Part shown: piece by piece, positions 7,468 to 14,707 of the stretch
How the letters are laid out: each line of letters begins with the position of its first letter
How positions within the stretch are numbered: the stretch's first letter is position 1
Origin: Alphaproteobacteria bacterium
GTDB taxonomy: Bacteria; Pseudomonadota; Alphaproteobacteria; Holosporales; Holosporaceae
Direction: 5' to 3'
Assembly (NCBI GenBank): GCA_016870135.1
Contig: VGCF01000010.1
Span: 1-20,868, forward strand
Length of the DNA: 20,868 bases
Made by a program: the position numbers and the translations under genes
The notes under the pieces: generated by a model
What the model was told of the DNA's origin: nothing
The model's input: only the letters and a program-made list of their open reading frames with translations
The model's database searches: none

Positions 7468-7941
7468 ATGAAAAAAATGACATATTTAATGATGCTGGCT
7501 TTGAGTGTATCAGCCGTTAGCAGTAACATCAACGCAAAGAGTGAAGACAGAGAACAAAGAAAACAAGACAGAGAACAAAGAAAACAAGACAGGAAAAAAA
7601 GAAAAGAGGAAGTTAAAAAAAACTTCAAAAACACGTGCAAAAAAGCGGGTTCTAGGATTCTGAAGGGGGAGATAGTAGGCGCCATCGGAGAGTTAAAAAA
7701 AGGGATGGATCAGGGGATCGATAAATGGAAAACCGATGGTACGTTACTCCCCTTGCCTCCACAGGTCATTGATGAGATCAAAGCATCTGCAGATGAGGCC
7801 GTTGCACAAGCTGAAAAATTAGCAAATGCAGGAAATAAACAGGAGGCCAAAGAAATGATTGATAATTTGCCCGCAACAATCTCTGCGAAATTTGAGGATG
7901 CAGCTGCAGCTGCAGCTGTCGAGACAGCTCCGGCTGCTTAG
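7468..7941 (+). CDS. Small secreted Lys/Glu-rich helical protein with 7-residue repeats
   Basis: A 157-residue protein I do not recognise. The signal peptide is clear (MKKMTYLMMLALSVSAVSS, cleavage likely after NINA). The mature N-terminus has two exact copies of DREQRKQ and a degenerate third, then a Lys-rich stretch (KKNFKNTCKKAGSR), an amphipathic region, and a predicted helix (ADEAVAQAEKLANAGNKQEA). It ends in an Ala-rich tail (DAAAAAAVETAPAA). AAGGAA lies eight bases before the ATG, a good ribosome site, and a strong terminator follows at 7990, so this is a complete one-gene unit. Charge changes from very basic/acidic repeats to Ala-rich, typical of secreted low-complexity proteins in host-associated bacteria; that role is inference. 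The DNA is A-rich compared with the neighbouring housekeeping genes. Confidence 0.72.
   Translation: MKKMTYLMMLALSVSAVSSNINAKSEDREQRKQDREQRKQDRKKRKEEVKKNFKNTCKKAGSRILKGEIVGAIGELKKGMDQGIDKWKTDGTLLPLPPQVIDEIKASADEAVAQAEKLANAGNKQEAKEMIDNLPATISAKFEDAAAAAAVETAPAA
7546..7608 (+). repeat. 21-bp in-frame tandem repeat
   Basis: Two identical 21-bp units (7546-7566 and 7567-7587) encode DREQRKQ each; a degenerate third (7588-7608) encodes DRKKRKE. The length is a multiple of three, so copy number could change without breaking the secreted protein. Confidence 0.85.
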
Positions 7942-7989
7942 GTCGAATAAAAACGGTATTGATGGAACCATTCCTTTGTATTGTACTAC

Positions 7990-8028
7990 AGGAAAGAGAT
8001 GTGTGGAACATTTCTTTCCTCTTTTTTT
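7990..8028 (+). terminator. Strong intrinsic terminator
   Basis: AGGAAAGAGATGT (7990-8002) pairs with ACATTTCTTTCCT (8008-8020). This gives 13 continuous base pairs including one G-T, closed by the five-base loop GTGGA, followed by C and seven T (8022-8028). It ends the transcript of the secreted-protein gene that stops at 7941. Confidence 0.82.
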
Positions 8029-8072
8029 ACCACAATGGTCTATTCTGAAAAAAAGGCAAACCATGGATTCTT

Positions 8073-8384
8073 ATGCAGGAATTATTGTTACTGACCCTGT
8101 TCAGTGTACTATCCCCCATGTCCATATCATGTACAGATCAAGAAGAGACAGAGCAGGTTGATGATCAATCCAGTGGTGCTGAGTCGGCTCCGGAAGAGAC
8201 AGTGGAGCAAGGCGATAACAGTCAAACAGCACAAGGTGAGACCAGTCAAGAAGCCACAGCGGAGGCCAGCCCGCCCGCTAATGATTTCGATTTTTCAGGC
8301 AGTGAGGTCAACAGCACGCATAACGAAACAGGGGAAAAAAGCATTTTTGATGCAGATACTTTTGAGGCCACAGGAGAGGTGTAG
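8073..8384 (+). CDS. Small acidic secreted or lipoprotein-like protein, possibly frameshifted
   Basis: A 103-residue frame begins with a hydrophobic signal (MQELLLLTLFSVLSPMSISC, then TDQEE). The Cys at residue 20 could be a lipidation site, but the lipobox SISC lacks the usual Leu at -3, so ordinary cleavage is equally possible. The rest is a disordered Glu/Ser/Gln/Thr-rich chain (GDNSQTAQGETSQEATAEAS) with an acidic end (SIFDADTFEATGEV). After the stop at 8382-8384, the -1 frame continues with similar composition (EHQRSGNTGASQSTRDKPEQ, then SPAEQRDAQPAS) to a stop at 8513-8515. The present end may therefore be a recent frameshift in a gene of about 147 codons. GGA five bases before the ATG is a weak ribosome site. 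Function unknown. Confidence 0.5.
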   Translation: MQELLLLTLFSVLSPMSISCTDQEETEQVDDQSSGAESAPEETVEQGDNSQTAQGETSQEATAEASPPANDFDFSGSEVNSTHNETGEKSIFDADTFEATGEV

Positions 8385-8626
8385 AACACCAGAGGTCCGG
8401 GAATACTGGTGCCAGCCAGAGCACAAGAGACAAGCCGGAGCAATCCCCAGCAGAACAAAGAGACGCACAACCTGCAAGTCTTGCCATCATTCTGTTCTAT
8501 TTGGGGGCACCCTAGGCCTGATTACAGACCACAATCTAACAGTCATCAATCAATCGCAAAGGCCCAACCGACGATTCAGTCTTTGTGCATGAATAATCCA
8601 CACTTTATCTGTATTTGCCCCACCAA

Positions 8627-9826
8627 TCAGACAAGAGAATGGTCTATTGAATCGTAAAAGAATGTCGTTAGGATGTTGGCATAACATGCCTTTAGGCGAT
8701 GTAAATCCTCTACGGAAACCTGTTCATTGATCTGATGAATGGTTTGTTCAGGTAATCCCACTTCTAGTACGGGGCCCATTTGGGTTAAAAATCGCCCATC
8801 GGTGATGCCACCTTGGGTGGTTTCTTGGGCCGATTGATGGGTGGTTTTTCGCAGACCACGGTGCACACATGACAACCATTCCCTGTCTTTTGAATCGGAC
8901 TTGTTGATCAAAAATGGGTCTCCACTGATGCGAATTTTTGGATCCGCTTGGGTCATTTCACGGCAAATGGTCTTGACTTTTTCAGATAAATCTGTGGCAT
9001 TGTGTTGGGTGTTGAACCGAATGCCAAAACGCCCTTGACACTTTCCCCAGATGACATTTGATGCGAGGTTGCCGGTGTCAATAGAGGTAAACTCTAAACG
9101 TGATGGCTCAAAATCCGGGTCTGGCGCTCTGTCCAACGCCATGGTTTTCAAAGCATGGGCACAGGTCACCATTTTAGTCACAGGATTATCGAAATTTTCG
9201 GGATAAGCAATATGCCCCTGTTTACCCAAAACCGTTAGTTGCCCCGTCAGGCTGCCCCTTCTTCCGATTTGGATGACGCTGCCCACCGTGTTTCCTGTGG
9301 GCTCTCCGATTAAAAAAACGTCCGGATATTGCTGGTTTTCCCTCATCCAATCCACCATGCGTTTTGTGCCATTGATGGCATCACCCTCTTCGTCACTGGT
9401 CAAAAGTATGCTGATGGATGCGTTGTTGGGCAAGGAAAACTCATGAACAGCCGATAAAAAGCATGCGATGGCCCCTTTCATGTCGGCTATACCTCGACCA
9501 AATAAAATGCCGTCATGGATTTCTGCCCCGAAAGGGTGGTGCGCCCATTCCTCGACAGGCCCCGTGGGTACCACATCCACATGTCCAGCAAAACATAAAT
9601 GGGGGGATCCTGTTCCCATGCGGGCATATAAATTGATGACATCATCGTATTGAACGATGTGGGTTTGCCAGCCTTTTTGCCCCAACAAGTCGGCCAAATG
9701 GGTTAAACACCCCTGATCATCGGGCGTAATACTGGGGTATTTTAGAAAATCTTGGGCCAAGGCAATGACGTCTTTGTCCAAACTGGTCAGATAAACGGTT
9801 TGGTTTGTCATGGATGTGTTAGGCAT
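8627..9826 (-). CDS. dapE: Succinyl-diaminopimelate desuccinylase
   Basis: DapE removes succinate from N-succinyl-LL-diaminopimelate, giving LL-DAP for lysine and peptidoglycan synthesis. It is a cytoplasmic dizinc M20-family enzyme. The metal and catalytic residues are all visible: FAGHVDVVP (His82, Asp84), GRGIADMKG (Asp115), TSDEEGDA (Glu146, Glu147), IGEPTG (Glu175) and QTIHQINE (His364). The dimerisation lid lies between about residues 185 and 300, starting GRRGSLTGQLTV. At 399 residues it is slightly longer than the usual ~375, mostly at the N-terminus; Met6 is an alternative start. It is divergent from leuS across 133 bp. Other M20 peptidases (ArgE) share the fold, but GEPT followed by the GRRGSL segment and the TDGRF segment fit DapE best. 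Confidence 0.92.
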   Translation of the reverse strand: MPNTSMTNQTVYLTSLDKDVIALAQDFLKYPSITPDDQGCLTHLADLLGQKGWQTHIVQYDDVINLYARMGTGSPHLCFAGHVDVVPTGPVEEWAHHPFGAEIHDGILFGRGIADMKGAIACFLSAVHEFSLPNNASISILLTSDEEGDAINGTKRMVDWMRENQQYPDVFLIGEPTGNTVGSVIQIGRRGSLTGQLTVLGKQGHIAYPENFDNPVTKMVTCAHALKTMALDRAPDPDFEPSRLEFTSIDTGNLASNVIWGKCQGRFGIRFNTQHNATDLSEKVKTICREMTQADPKIRISGDPFLINKSDSKDREWLSCVHRGLRKTTHQSAQETTQGGITDGRFLTQMGPVLEVGLPEQTIHQINEQVSVEDLHRLKACYANILTTFFYDSIDHSLV

Positions 9827-9959
9827 ACAATTGTTTTTTCCATTATTTCATCAATATTATCTGGAATGTCAGAGCCCCGTCAATCAAAAACCCCAGTGAT
9901 CAGATTGGCAAAATCATGATAATCTGTTCACAGTAAATGGTTTTGATGATGAATCAAAT

Positions 9960-12626
9960 ATGTATGAAATAAATCCCCAAACGGGTCCCGAAACCCCATG
10001 GAATGGAATACCTGAAAACGATAAATATCCCATCCGTATGGTGGAAAAAAAGTGGCAAAAATATTGGTACGACAATCAAGTATTTTCAGCGGATACGGAC
10101 AGTGCTCGACCGCCGTTTTATGTATTGGAAATGTTTCCCTATCCTTCGGGAACCCTGCACGTGGGGCATGCCCGAAATTACTCAATCGGGGATGCGTTGG
10201 CACGATTTCGCTGGGCAAAAGGGTACGAAGTATTACACCCCATGGGATGGGATGCCTGTGGTTTGCCCGCGGAAAATGCCGCCCTGACCCATGGTGTTAA
10301 CCCCAAAGAGTGGACGTACCGCAATGCGGCTGTGATGAGAGAACAGTGCTTGTCTTTGGGTTTTTCCCATGATTGGTCAAGGGAATTCTTTTCGTGTGAT
10401 CCACAGTATTTTCGCCACGAGCAGAAAATCTTTTTGGATTTTTATGCCCATGGTCTAGCCTATCGCAAAGAATCGTACGTTAACTGGGATCCAAAAGAAC
10501 AGACTGTTTTGGCCAATGAACAGGTGGTTAATGGCAAGGGATGGAGATCTGGAGAAGTGGTGGAAAAGCGTTTATTGAAACAGTGGTTTTTGAAAATTAC
10601 AGATTTTGCGGATGAATTATTGGATGATTTGGATGGATTAACCCAGTGGCCTGATGCCGTGCGCGACATGCAAACCCATTGGATTGGCCGATCGTATGGT
10701 TTGAGCATACCCTTTGAAAGGGCAGAGGGTACAGCGGCGCACAGTGGATCAGATTCTTTAGCAATTTTCACCACACGACCAGAAACATTGTTTGGGGCGG
10801 CATTTTGTGCCATCGCTTGGGACCATCCTTGGGTCAAGGACGCATTGCCTGACTATCGAACCGATTTGGACGTATTGATTCAAGAATGTCGTCAACGTGG
10901 AACCTCTAGCCGGATTATGGAAACGGTGGATCAAAAAGGGGCATTCACGGGGTTGTATGTGCGTCATCCCTTGGTCCCTGAAAAAACTCTGCCGGTGGTG
11001 GTGGCCAATTATGTAAACAGCGATTATGGAACGGGGGCTGTTTTTGGATGTCCTGCCCATGATGTGCGTGATTATGCATTGGCCATTCATATGGAATTGC
11101 CACTGATTCCTGTGGTGCAACCAAACGATGATTCTGGCCCAGATGGACCTTATTTGGGTGATGGCGTGATGATGAATTCCGCTTTTTTGGATGGACTTTC
11201 CGTTTCAGATGCCCGATTCGTGATCATTGATCATTGTGTAAAAATGGGTCTGGGATCAGCCAAAACCCTGTACCGTTTACGCGATTGGGGGGTGGGTCGT
11301 CAGAGGTATTGGGGTGTACCCATTCCCATGATTCATTGTCCCAGCTGTGGTGTTGTTCCAGTGCCAGAGTCAGATCTGCCCGTGGTTTTACCAGAAGATG
11401 TGCGCTTTGATCAACCAGGAAACCCCCTGTCCCATCACCCCACGTGGAAACATGTACCTTGCCCATCTTGTGGAAAAGAGGCCCAGCGCGAAACGGATAC
11501 GTTTGATACTTTTATGGAATCATCGTGGTATTTTGGGCGATTTTGCGATCCTCATTACTCTGAAAGGGCTTTTTCAGCAGACAAAGCAGAATATTGGTTG
11601 CCGGTTGATCAGTATGTCGGTGGCATAGAGCATGCCGTGATGCATTTATTGTATGCGCGATTTTTTACCAAAGCCCTGAAAAAATGTGGATACTGGAATA
11701 TCAGTGAACCCTTTCAAGGCATGTTTACCCAGGGTATGGTGTGTCATAAAACGTACCAAGCCCAAGATGGAAGATGGCTGTTTCCAGAAGAAGTGGATGA
11801 TCAGGGGCGACGTCGATCTGATGGGGCCAAGGTGACCATTGGGCGCAGTGAAAAAATGAGCAAATCAAAATGTAACGTGGTGGGTGTCACCGATATGGTT
11901 GATACCTATGGTGCCGATGCGGTTCGATTGTTTGTATTGTCGGATACGCCTCCACAAAAAGATTTTGAATGGAGTGAAGAAGGTATCCAAGGGGCATGGC
12001 GTTACGTGCGTCGATTGTGGGCCTTGTTTCAACAGTTCCAGGGGGTCTATTCTCATTGTTCTGATGATGCAGAAAAACCCTCTGTATTGTCCGATCCGGC
12101 CATGCATTTATATCGAGCCAGTCATCGGTTTTTGTTCAATCTAGAGCAAGCGATGGAAGGGTATGGTTTGAACAAATATGCAGCCCTGTTGCGCCAATGG
12201 AGCAATCTTTTGGCCTCTGTGCGCGTGTCCCAGGAAGATCATCCAGTGACAAAGGATGAGGGTATTCTGTTATCGACCGAATCGGATAGGTGGGTTTTGC
12301 GGCAATCTTGGATTTGGTTTGTCCAAGCTATCGCCCCTATTATGCCCCATTTGGCAGAGGAAATGGGCAGCGTTTTGGGTATAGCCCCCGGCATTCATCG
12401 TCGACCTTGGCCAAACATTGATCAAAAAATGTTACAAGCAGATGACATCATTATGGCTGTACAAATTAACGGAAAACATCGGGGAACCATTTCGATTCCT
12501 TCTACCGCCAGTCAAGAAGAGATGGTGGATGCCGTAAAAAACACGCCTGCTTTGGAAAAATATCTCCAGGGAGAATGGAAGCGAACCATCGTTGTGCCTG
12601 GTCGCATGGTCAGTATTGTGGTGTAA
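9960..12626 (+). CDS. leuS: Leucyl-tRNA synthetase
   Basis: This class Ia synthetase charges tRNA-Leu and edits mischarged products; it acts in the cytoplasm. It is 888 residues, within the bacterial range. The HIGH motif is LHVGH (residues 67-70), followed by WDACGLPAENAA. The editing domain shows TTRPETLFGAAF and GTGAVFGCPAHDVRDYALA with its conserved Asp. A zinc-binding module has two CPSC pairs (HCPSCGVV and PCPSCGKE). ESSWYFGRFCDP and the KMSKS motif (632-636) precede the anticodon-binding helices, and the C-terminal domain ends VPGRMVSIVV. The start gives the usual YPIRMVEKKWQKYW entry after a short lead. The gene appears intact. bioY follows 218 bp downstream on the same strand. Confidence 0.97.
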   Translation: MYEINPQTGPETPWNGIPENDKYPIRMVEKKWQKYWYDNQVFSADTDSARPPFYVLEMFPYPSGTLHVGHARNYSIGDALARFRWAKGYEVLHPMGWDACGLPAENAALTHGVNPKEWTYRNAAVMREQCLSLGFSHDWSREFFSCDPQYFRHEQKIFLDFYAHGLAYRKESYVNWDPKEQTVLANEQVVNGKGWRSGEVVEKRLLKQWFLKITDFADELLDDLDGLTQWPDAVRDMQTHWIGRSYGLSIPFERAEGTAAHSGSDSLAIFTTRPETLFGAAFCAIAWDHPWVKDALPDYRTDLDVLIQECRQRGTSSRIMETVDQKGAFTGLYVRHPLVPEKTLPVVVANYVNSDYGTGAVFGCPAHDVRDYALAIHMELPLIPVVQPNDDSGPDGPYLGDGVMMNSAFLDGLSVSDARFVIIDHCVKMGLGSAKTLYRLRDWGVGRQRYWGVPIPMIHCPSCGVVPVPESDLPVVLPEDVRFDQPGNPLSHHPTWKHVPCPSCGKEAQRETDTFDTFMESSWYFGRFCDPHYSERAFSADKAEYWLPVDQYVGGIEHAVMHLLYARFFTKALKKCGYWNISEPFQGMFTQGMVCHKTYQAQDGRWLFPEEVDDQGRRRSDGAKVTIGRSEKMSKSKCNVVGVTDMVDTYGADAVRLFVLSDTPPQKDFEWSEEGIQGAWRYVRRLWALFQQFQGVYSHCSDDAEKPSVLSDPAMHLYRASHRFLFNLEQAMEGYGLNKYAALLRQWSNLLASVRVSQEDHPVTKDEGILLSTESDRWVLRQSWIWFVQAIAPIMPHLAEEMGSVLGIAPGIHRRPWPNIDQKMLQADDIIMAVQINGKHRGTISIPSTASQEEMVDAVKNTPALEKYLQGEWKRTIVVPGRMVSIVV

Positions 12627-12678
12627 CGGCTTGGGCCAGTGGTCCTTTGCAGGGGTAATAAAGTATTGATGCCACAGA

Positions 12679-12730
12679 CAGGGCGTGCGGAGTGTTCCTC
12701 TGGTGCCCTGGGCCCCTGACCTGTTTTTTT
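12679..12730 (+). terminator. Possible terminator after leuS
   Basis: CAGGGC (12679-12684) can pair with GCCCTG (12705-12710), and ACAGG (12678-12682) alternatively with CCTGT (12720-12724). A T7 run follows at 12724-12730. The stem is weak and its loop long, so this is tentative. The rest of the leuS-bioY spacer (12627-12844) holds only AT-rich sequence upstream of bioY. Confidence 0.35.
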
Positions 12731-12844
12731 GTGCGGCTTTTTGGCTGGTCTCTTTAAAATTTTAGTAAACAATACACACAATGTTTGCACTCACGGTTCT
12801 TATGTGTTTGAATAGGGTAAATTTTCAGCCCACAGGGTGTAACG

Positions 12845-13432
12845 ATGTTCGCGATTCATTCAAACGATACGTTTCCATTAAGGCAAATTTTTAAGGTTAT
12901 TATTGGGGTGTGTGTGATGATTTTGGGATCAAAGCTAGAGGTTCCCATGACGCCTGTTCCCTTTACATTTCAAACGGTTAGTGTTTTGTTGATTGCATTG
13001 ACGGGCTCGCCAGCCAAAGCTTTTTTATCGGTATTGGTTTGGATATCGTTGGGTGCTTGTGGTTTTCCAGTTTTTGCCGGTGATACCGGTGATACCAATG
13101 TGATTATGGGGCCAACGGCAGGCTACTGTTGGGGCATGCTGATGGCTGTGACGTTAATGTCGGCCTGTCAGTGCTATATTGCTCCATTTTTCAATCGGTT
13201 GTTTTCCAAGCAACAGTCCACAGATTTTTTAACGGTTCCTGCCAGCATTCTGGTTGGCTGTTTGGGGAGCATGGCTATTTTAAGCCTGGGGTGGTTGAAT
13301 CTAAGCCAATATATTGGTTCTGTTCAGGCATGGCATTTGGGTGTTGCCCCATTTTTATTCCTGGAATTGTGTAAAGTGATTGGTGTGGCCATGGCAGTAG
13401 ACACCTTGCAGTGGCAAAAAATCGGTCGCTAG
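12845..13432 (+). CDS. bioY: Biotin transporter BioY, first copy
   Basis: BioY is the substrate-binding S component of the energy-coupling-factor type biotin importer in the inner membrane; it can work alone or with a shared ATPase/T module. The protein is 195 residues with about six membrane helices. Family signatures are VPMTPVPFTFQT (33-44), FLSVLVWISLGACGFPVF and IMGPTAGY (87-94). It starts at ATG 12845 with AGGG seven bases before it. A second bioY follows on the same strand across a 259-bp repeat-containing gap. No BioR-like palindrome was seen upstream. No ATPase or T-component gene is in the window, and no biotin-synthesis gene is nearby, which would suit an organism that imports biotin. 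Confidence 0.9.
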   Translation: MFAIHSNDTFPLRQIFKVIIGVCVMILGSKLEVPMTPVPFTFQTVSVLLIALTGSPAKAFLSVLVWISLGACGFPVFAGDTGDTNVIMGPTAGYCWGMLMAVTLMSACQCYIAPFFNRLFSKQQSTDFLTVPASILVGCLGSMAILSLGWLNLSQYIGSVQAWHLGVAPFLFLELCKVIGVAMAVDTLQWQKIGR

Positions 13433-13481
13433 TGGATGACCGGTGTAAAAGCATGGGTGGAAAAGAGCGCGGTGCATCTGG

Positions 13482-13647
13482 TGTGACGCCCCGTGTTTTG
13501 GTCAAGTGTGATCCCAGGTTTTAGTCCGGTGTGATACGCTACGTTTTGGCCAGGTGCGTGGGGTGGTTGGGGTGACTCTGGGGGTATGTCCGTTGGTGTT
13601 GGTATAGAGGGTTCCACAAGGATGTGATACGCGGCGCTTTGGCCATT
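13482..13647 (+). repeat. Four imperfect 23-25-bp repeats between the two bioY genes
   Basis: Copies lie at 13482-13506, 13507-13529, 13530-13554 and 13623-13647. The first three are directly head to tail. Each begins TGTGA, has a variable C/G-rich middle, and continues with T(T)TTGG or TTTTAG then YC. Copies 3 and 4 match at 20 of 25 positions, copies 1 and 3 at 17. The unit is not palindromic. Copy 4 lies just before TATATAAA (13655-13662), where the -35 region of a bioY2 promoter would be. Confidence 0.7.
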
Positions 13648-13675
13648 TTGGGCTTATATAAAAACGAATGATGAT

Positions 13676-13685
13676 GAGGAGGAGG
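13676..13685 (+). promoter_or_regulatory. Strong ribosome binding site of the second bioY
   Basis: GAGGAGGAGG ends six bases before ATG 13692. It fixes the start there rather than at the in-frame ATG 13668, whose product would be translated through this purine run. Confidence 0.75.
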
Positions 13686-13691
13686 TTTATT

Positions 13692-14300
13692 ATGCATGGT
13701 TCAACCCACACCCTTTTTGTACTGAGACACGTGATCAGTGTGTTGATGGGGGTTACCGTTATGATTGTGGCATCTCATTTATCTGTGGATATTGGTCCTG
13801 TACCCTTTACATTTCAAAATGCAGGCGTTCATCTTATTGCCATGCTGTTGCCACCTGGTCGGGCCTTTTTGTCTGTTCTGGTGTGGTTGGCTTTGGGTAT
13901 CATTGGATTGCCGTTGTTTGCCTTGTTTTACAGCGGGGCAGAGCACATTGTCGGTCCAACTGGGGGATATTTTTGGGGGATGCTGATTGCGGCACCGGTG
14001 ATGTCCACCTGTCAATTTTATTGGCACCCCGTTTTGAATCGTTGTCAGATATTCCGTCGTTTTCATTCTCGTTTACCCATGGGACAGAGCGGTTTAAACG
14101 CGGCCGCATTATTTATGGTGGGCATGATGGGCAGCGCCATTATTTTGGTATTTGGATTCCTCTATCTTGGATATTTTTATTGCGGATATCCTCAAGCTTT
14201 TGAAAAAGGAGTGTACCCTTTTTTGATTCCCAGTATCGCAAAAATTATGTTAACCTCTTTTGTAATTTCTCGATTTAAATTATCCAAGATCGGACAGTGA
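13692..14300 (+). CDS. bioY: Biotin transporter BioY, second copy
   Basis: A 202-residue paralogue of the preceding BioY with the same layout: GPVPFTFQN (35-43), FLSVLVWLALGIIGLPLF (59-76) and IVGPTGGY (86-93), about six membrane helices, and a matching C-terminus (KLSKIGQ versus QWQKIGR in the first copy). It also serves as an S component for biotin uptake. Identity with the first copy is clear in the signature segments but low elsewhere (for example HPVLNRCQIFRRFHS versus a different loop), so the duplication is old or one copy was acquired separately. The start is set by the very strong ribosome site. Specificity for biotin versus a related vitamin cannot be proven for two diverged copies. 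Confidence 0.88.
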   Translation: MHGSTHTLFVLRHVISVLMGVTVMIVASHLSVDIGPVPFTFQNAGVHLIAMLLPPGRAFLSVLVWLALGIIGLPLFALFYSGAEHIVGPTGGYFWGMLIAAPVMSTCQFYWHPVLNRCQIFRRFHSRLPMGQSGLNAAALFMVGMMGSAIILVFGFLYLGYFYCGYPQAFEKGVYPFLIPSIAKIMLTSFVISRFKLSKIGQ

Positions 14301-14470
14301 GCGGGGCAGAACATTGGCTGTTGCCTTGGTTTTTAGGCCAGGCCTCCACAGTGTGGGCAATACAGGAAAGACAGATCTTGGGTAAGGCAAGACCTTCAAA
14401 TTAAGGTGCAAGAAAAGAGATCTTTGTTGCTATCCAAAAAATCGCCTTCAATCACATTTCTTCCACCTGG

Positions 14471-14543
14471 CTCTCTGTACAGGCGCGATCCTCTCTTCAC
14501 AAGAGGGATTCACCCTTTACCCTCGTTTCCACAACGCACTCTG
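14471..14543. repeat. 73-bp direct repeat, copy 1 (intergenic)
   Basis: A stretch of 73 bases identical to 14635-14707. It contains the hairpin CTCTCTT-CAC-AAGAGGG (with one G-T pair). Read on the minus strand it encodes QSALWKRG followed by a stop, the same end as ppdK. It lies in the 380-bp spacer between bioY and ppdK. Bases 14301-14470 before it show nothing I can name. Confidence 0.9.
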
Positions 14544-14598
14544 GAAGGAGTCTGTACAAGAACCACGCCCCTGGTACACCACAGATCTCCTCACGCTC

Positions 14599-14613
14599 CT
14601 ATCTAAGAGATAG
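14599..14613. repeat. Small hairpin and shared sub-repeat between the 73-bp copies
   Basis: CTATCT-AAG-AGATAG is a perfect 6-bp stem with a 3-base loop. It is directly followed by a partial copy of the 73-bp element (CTCTTCACAGGCGCGAC, 14617-14633), making a third instance of the ACAGGCGCGA unit. The spacer is therefore a mosaic of related repeat pieces. Confidence 0.6.
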
Positions 14614-14634
14614 ACTCTCTTCACAGGCGCGACT

Positions 14635-14707
14635 CTCTCTGTACAGGCGCGATCCTCTCTTCACAAGAGGGATTCACCCTTTACCCTCGTTTCCACAACG
14701 CACTCTG
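14635..14707. repeat. 73-bp direct repeat, copy 2 (overlaps the ppdK end)
   Basis: Identical to 14471-14543 and 164 bp from it. Its right part (14681-14707) is the last eight sense codons and the stop of ppdK, so the enzyme's C-terminal residues come from repeat sequence. Confidence 0.9.

Noticed and set aside
10460..11120. Minus-strand frames of 120-125 codons inside leuS
   Set aside because: They are antisense shadows of a strongly conserved synthetase gene.
13482..13647. CRISPR-like array between the bioY genes
   Set aside because: Three of the four units touch each other with no spacers, units vary in length and sequence, and no cas gene is present.
13668..13691. Earlier ATG for the second bioY (start MMMRRRF)
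   Set aside because: The GAGGAGGAGG ribosome site lies downstream of it and exactly six bases before ATG 13692.
13429..13711. Minus-strand frames with repeated GQNVAYHTG and WPKRxVSH segments
   Set aside because: The similarity comes from the DNA repeats; frames are short, overlap each other and have no start signals.
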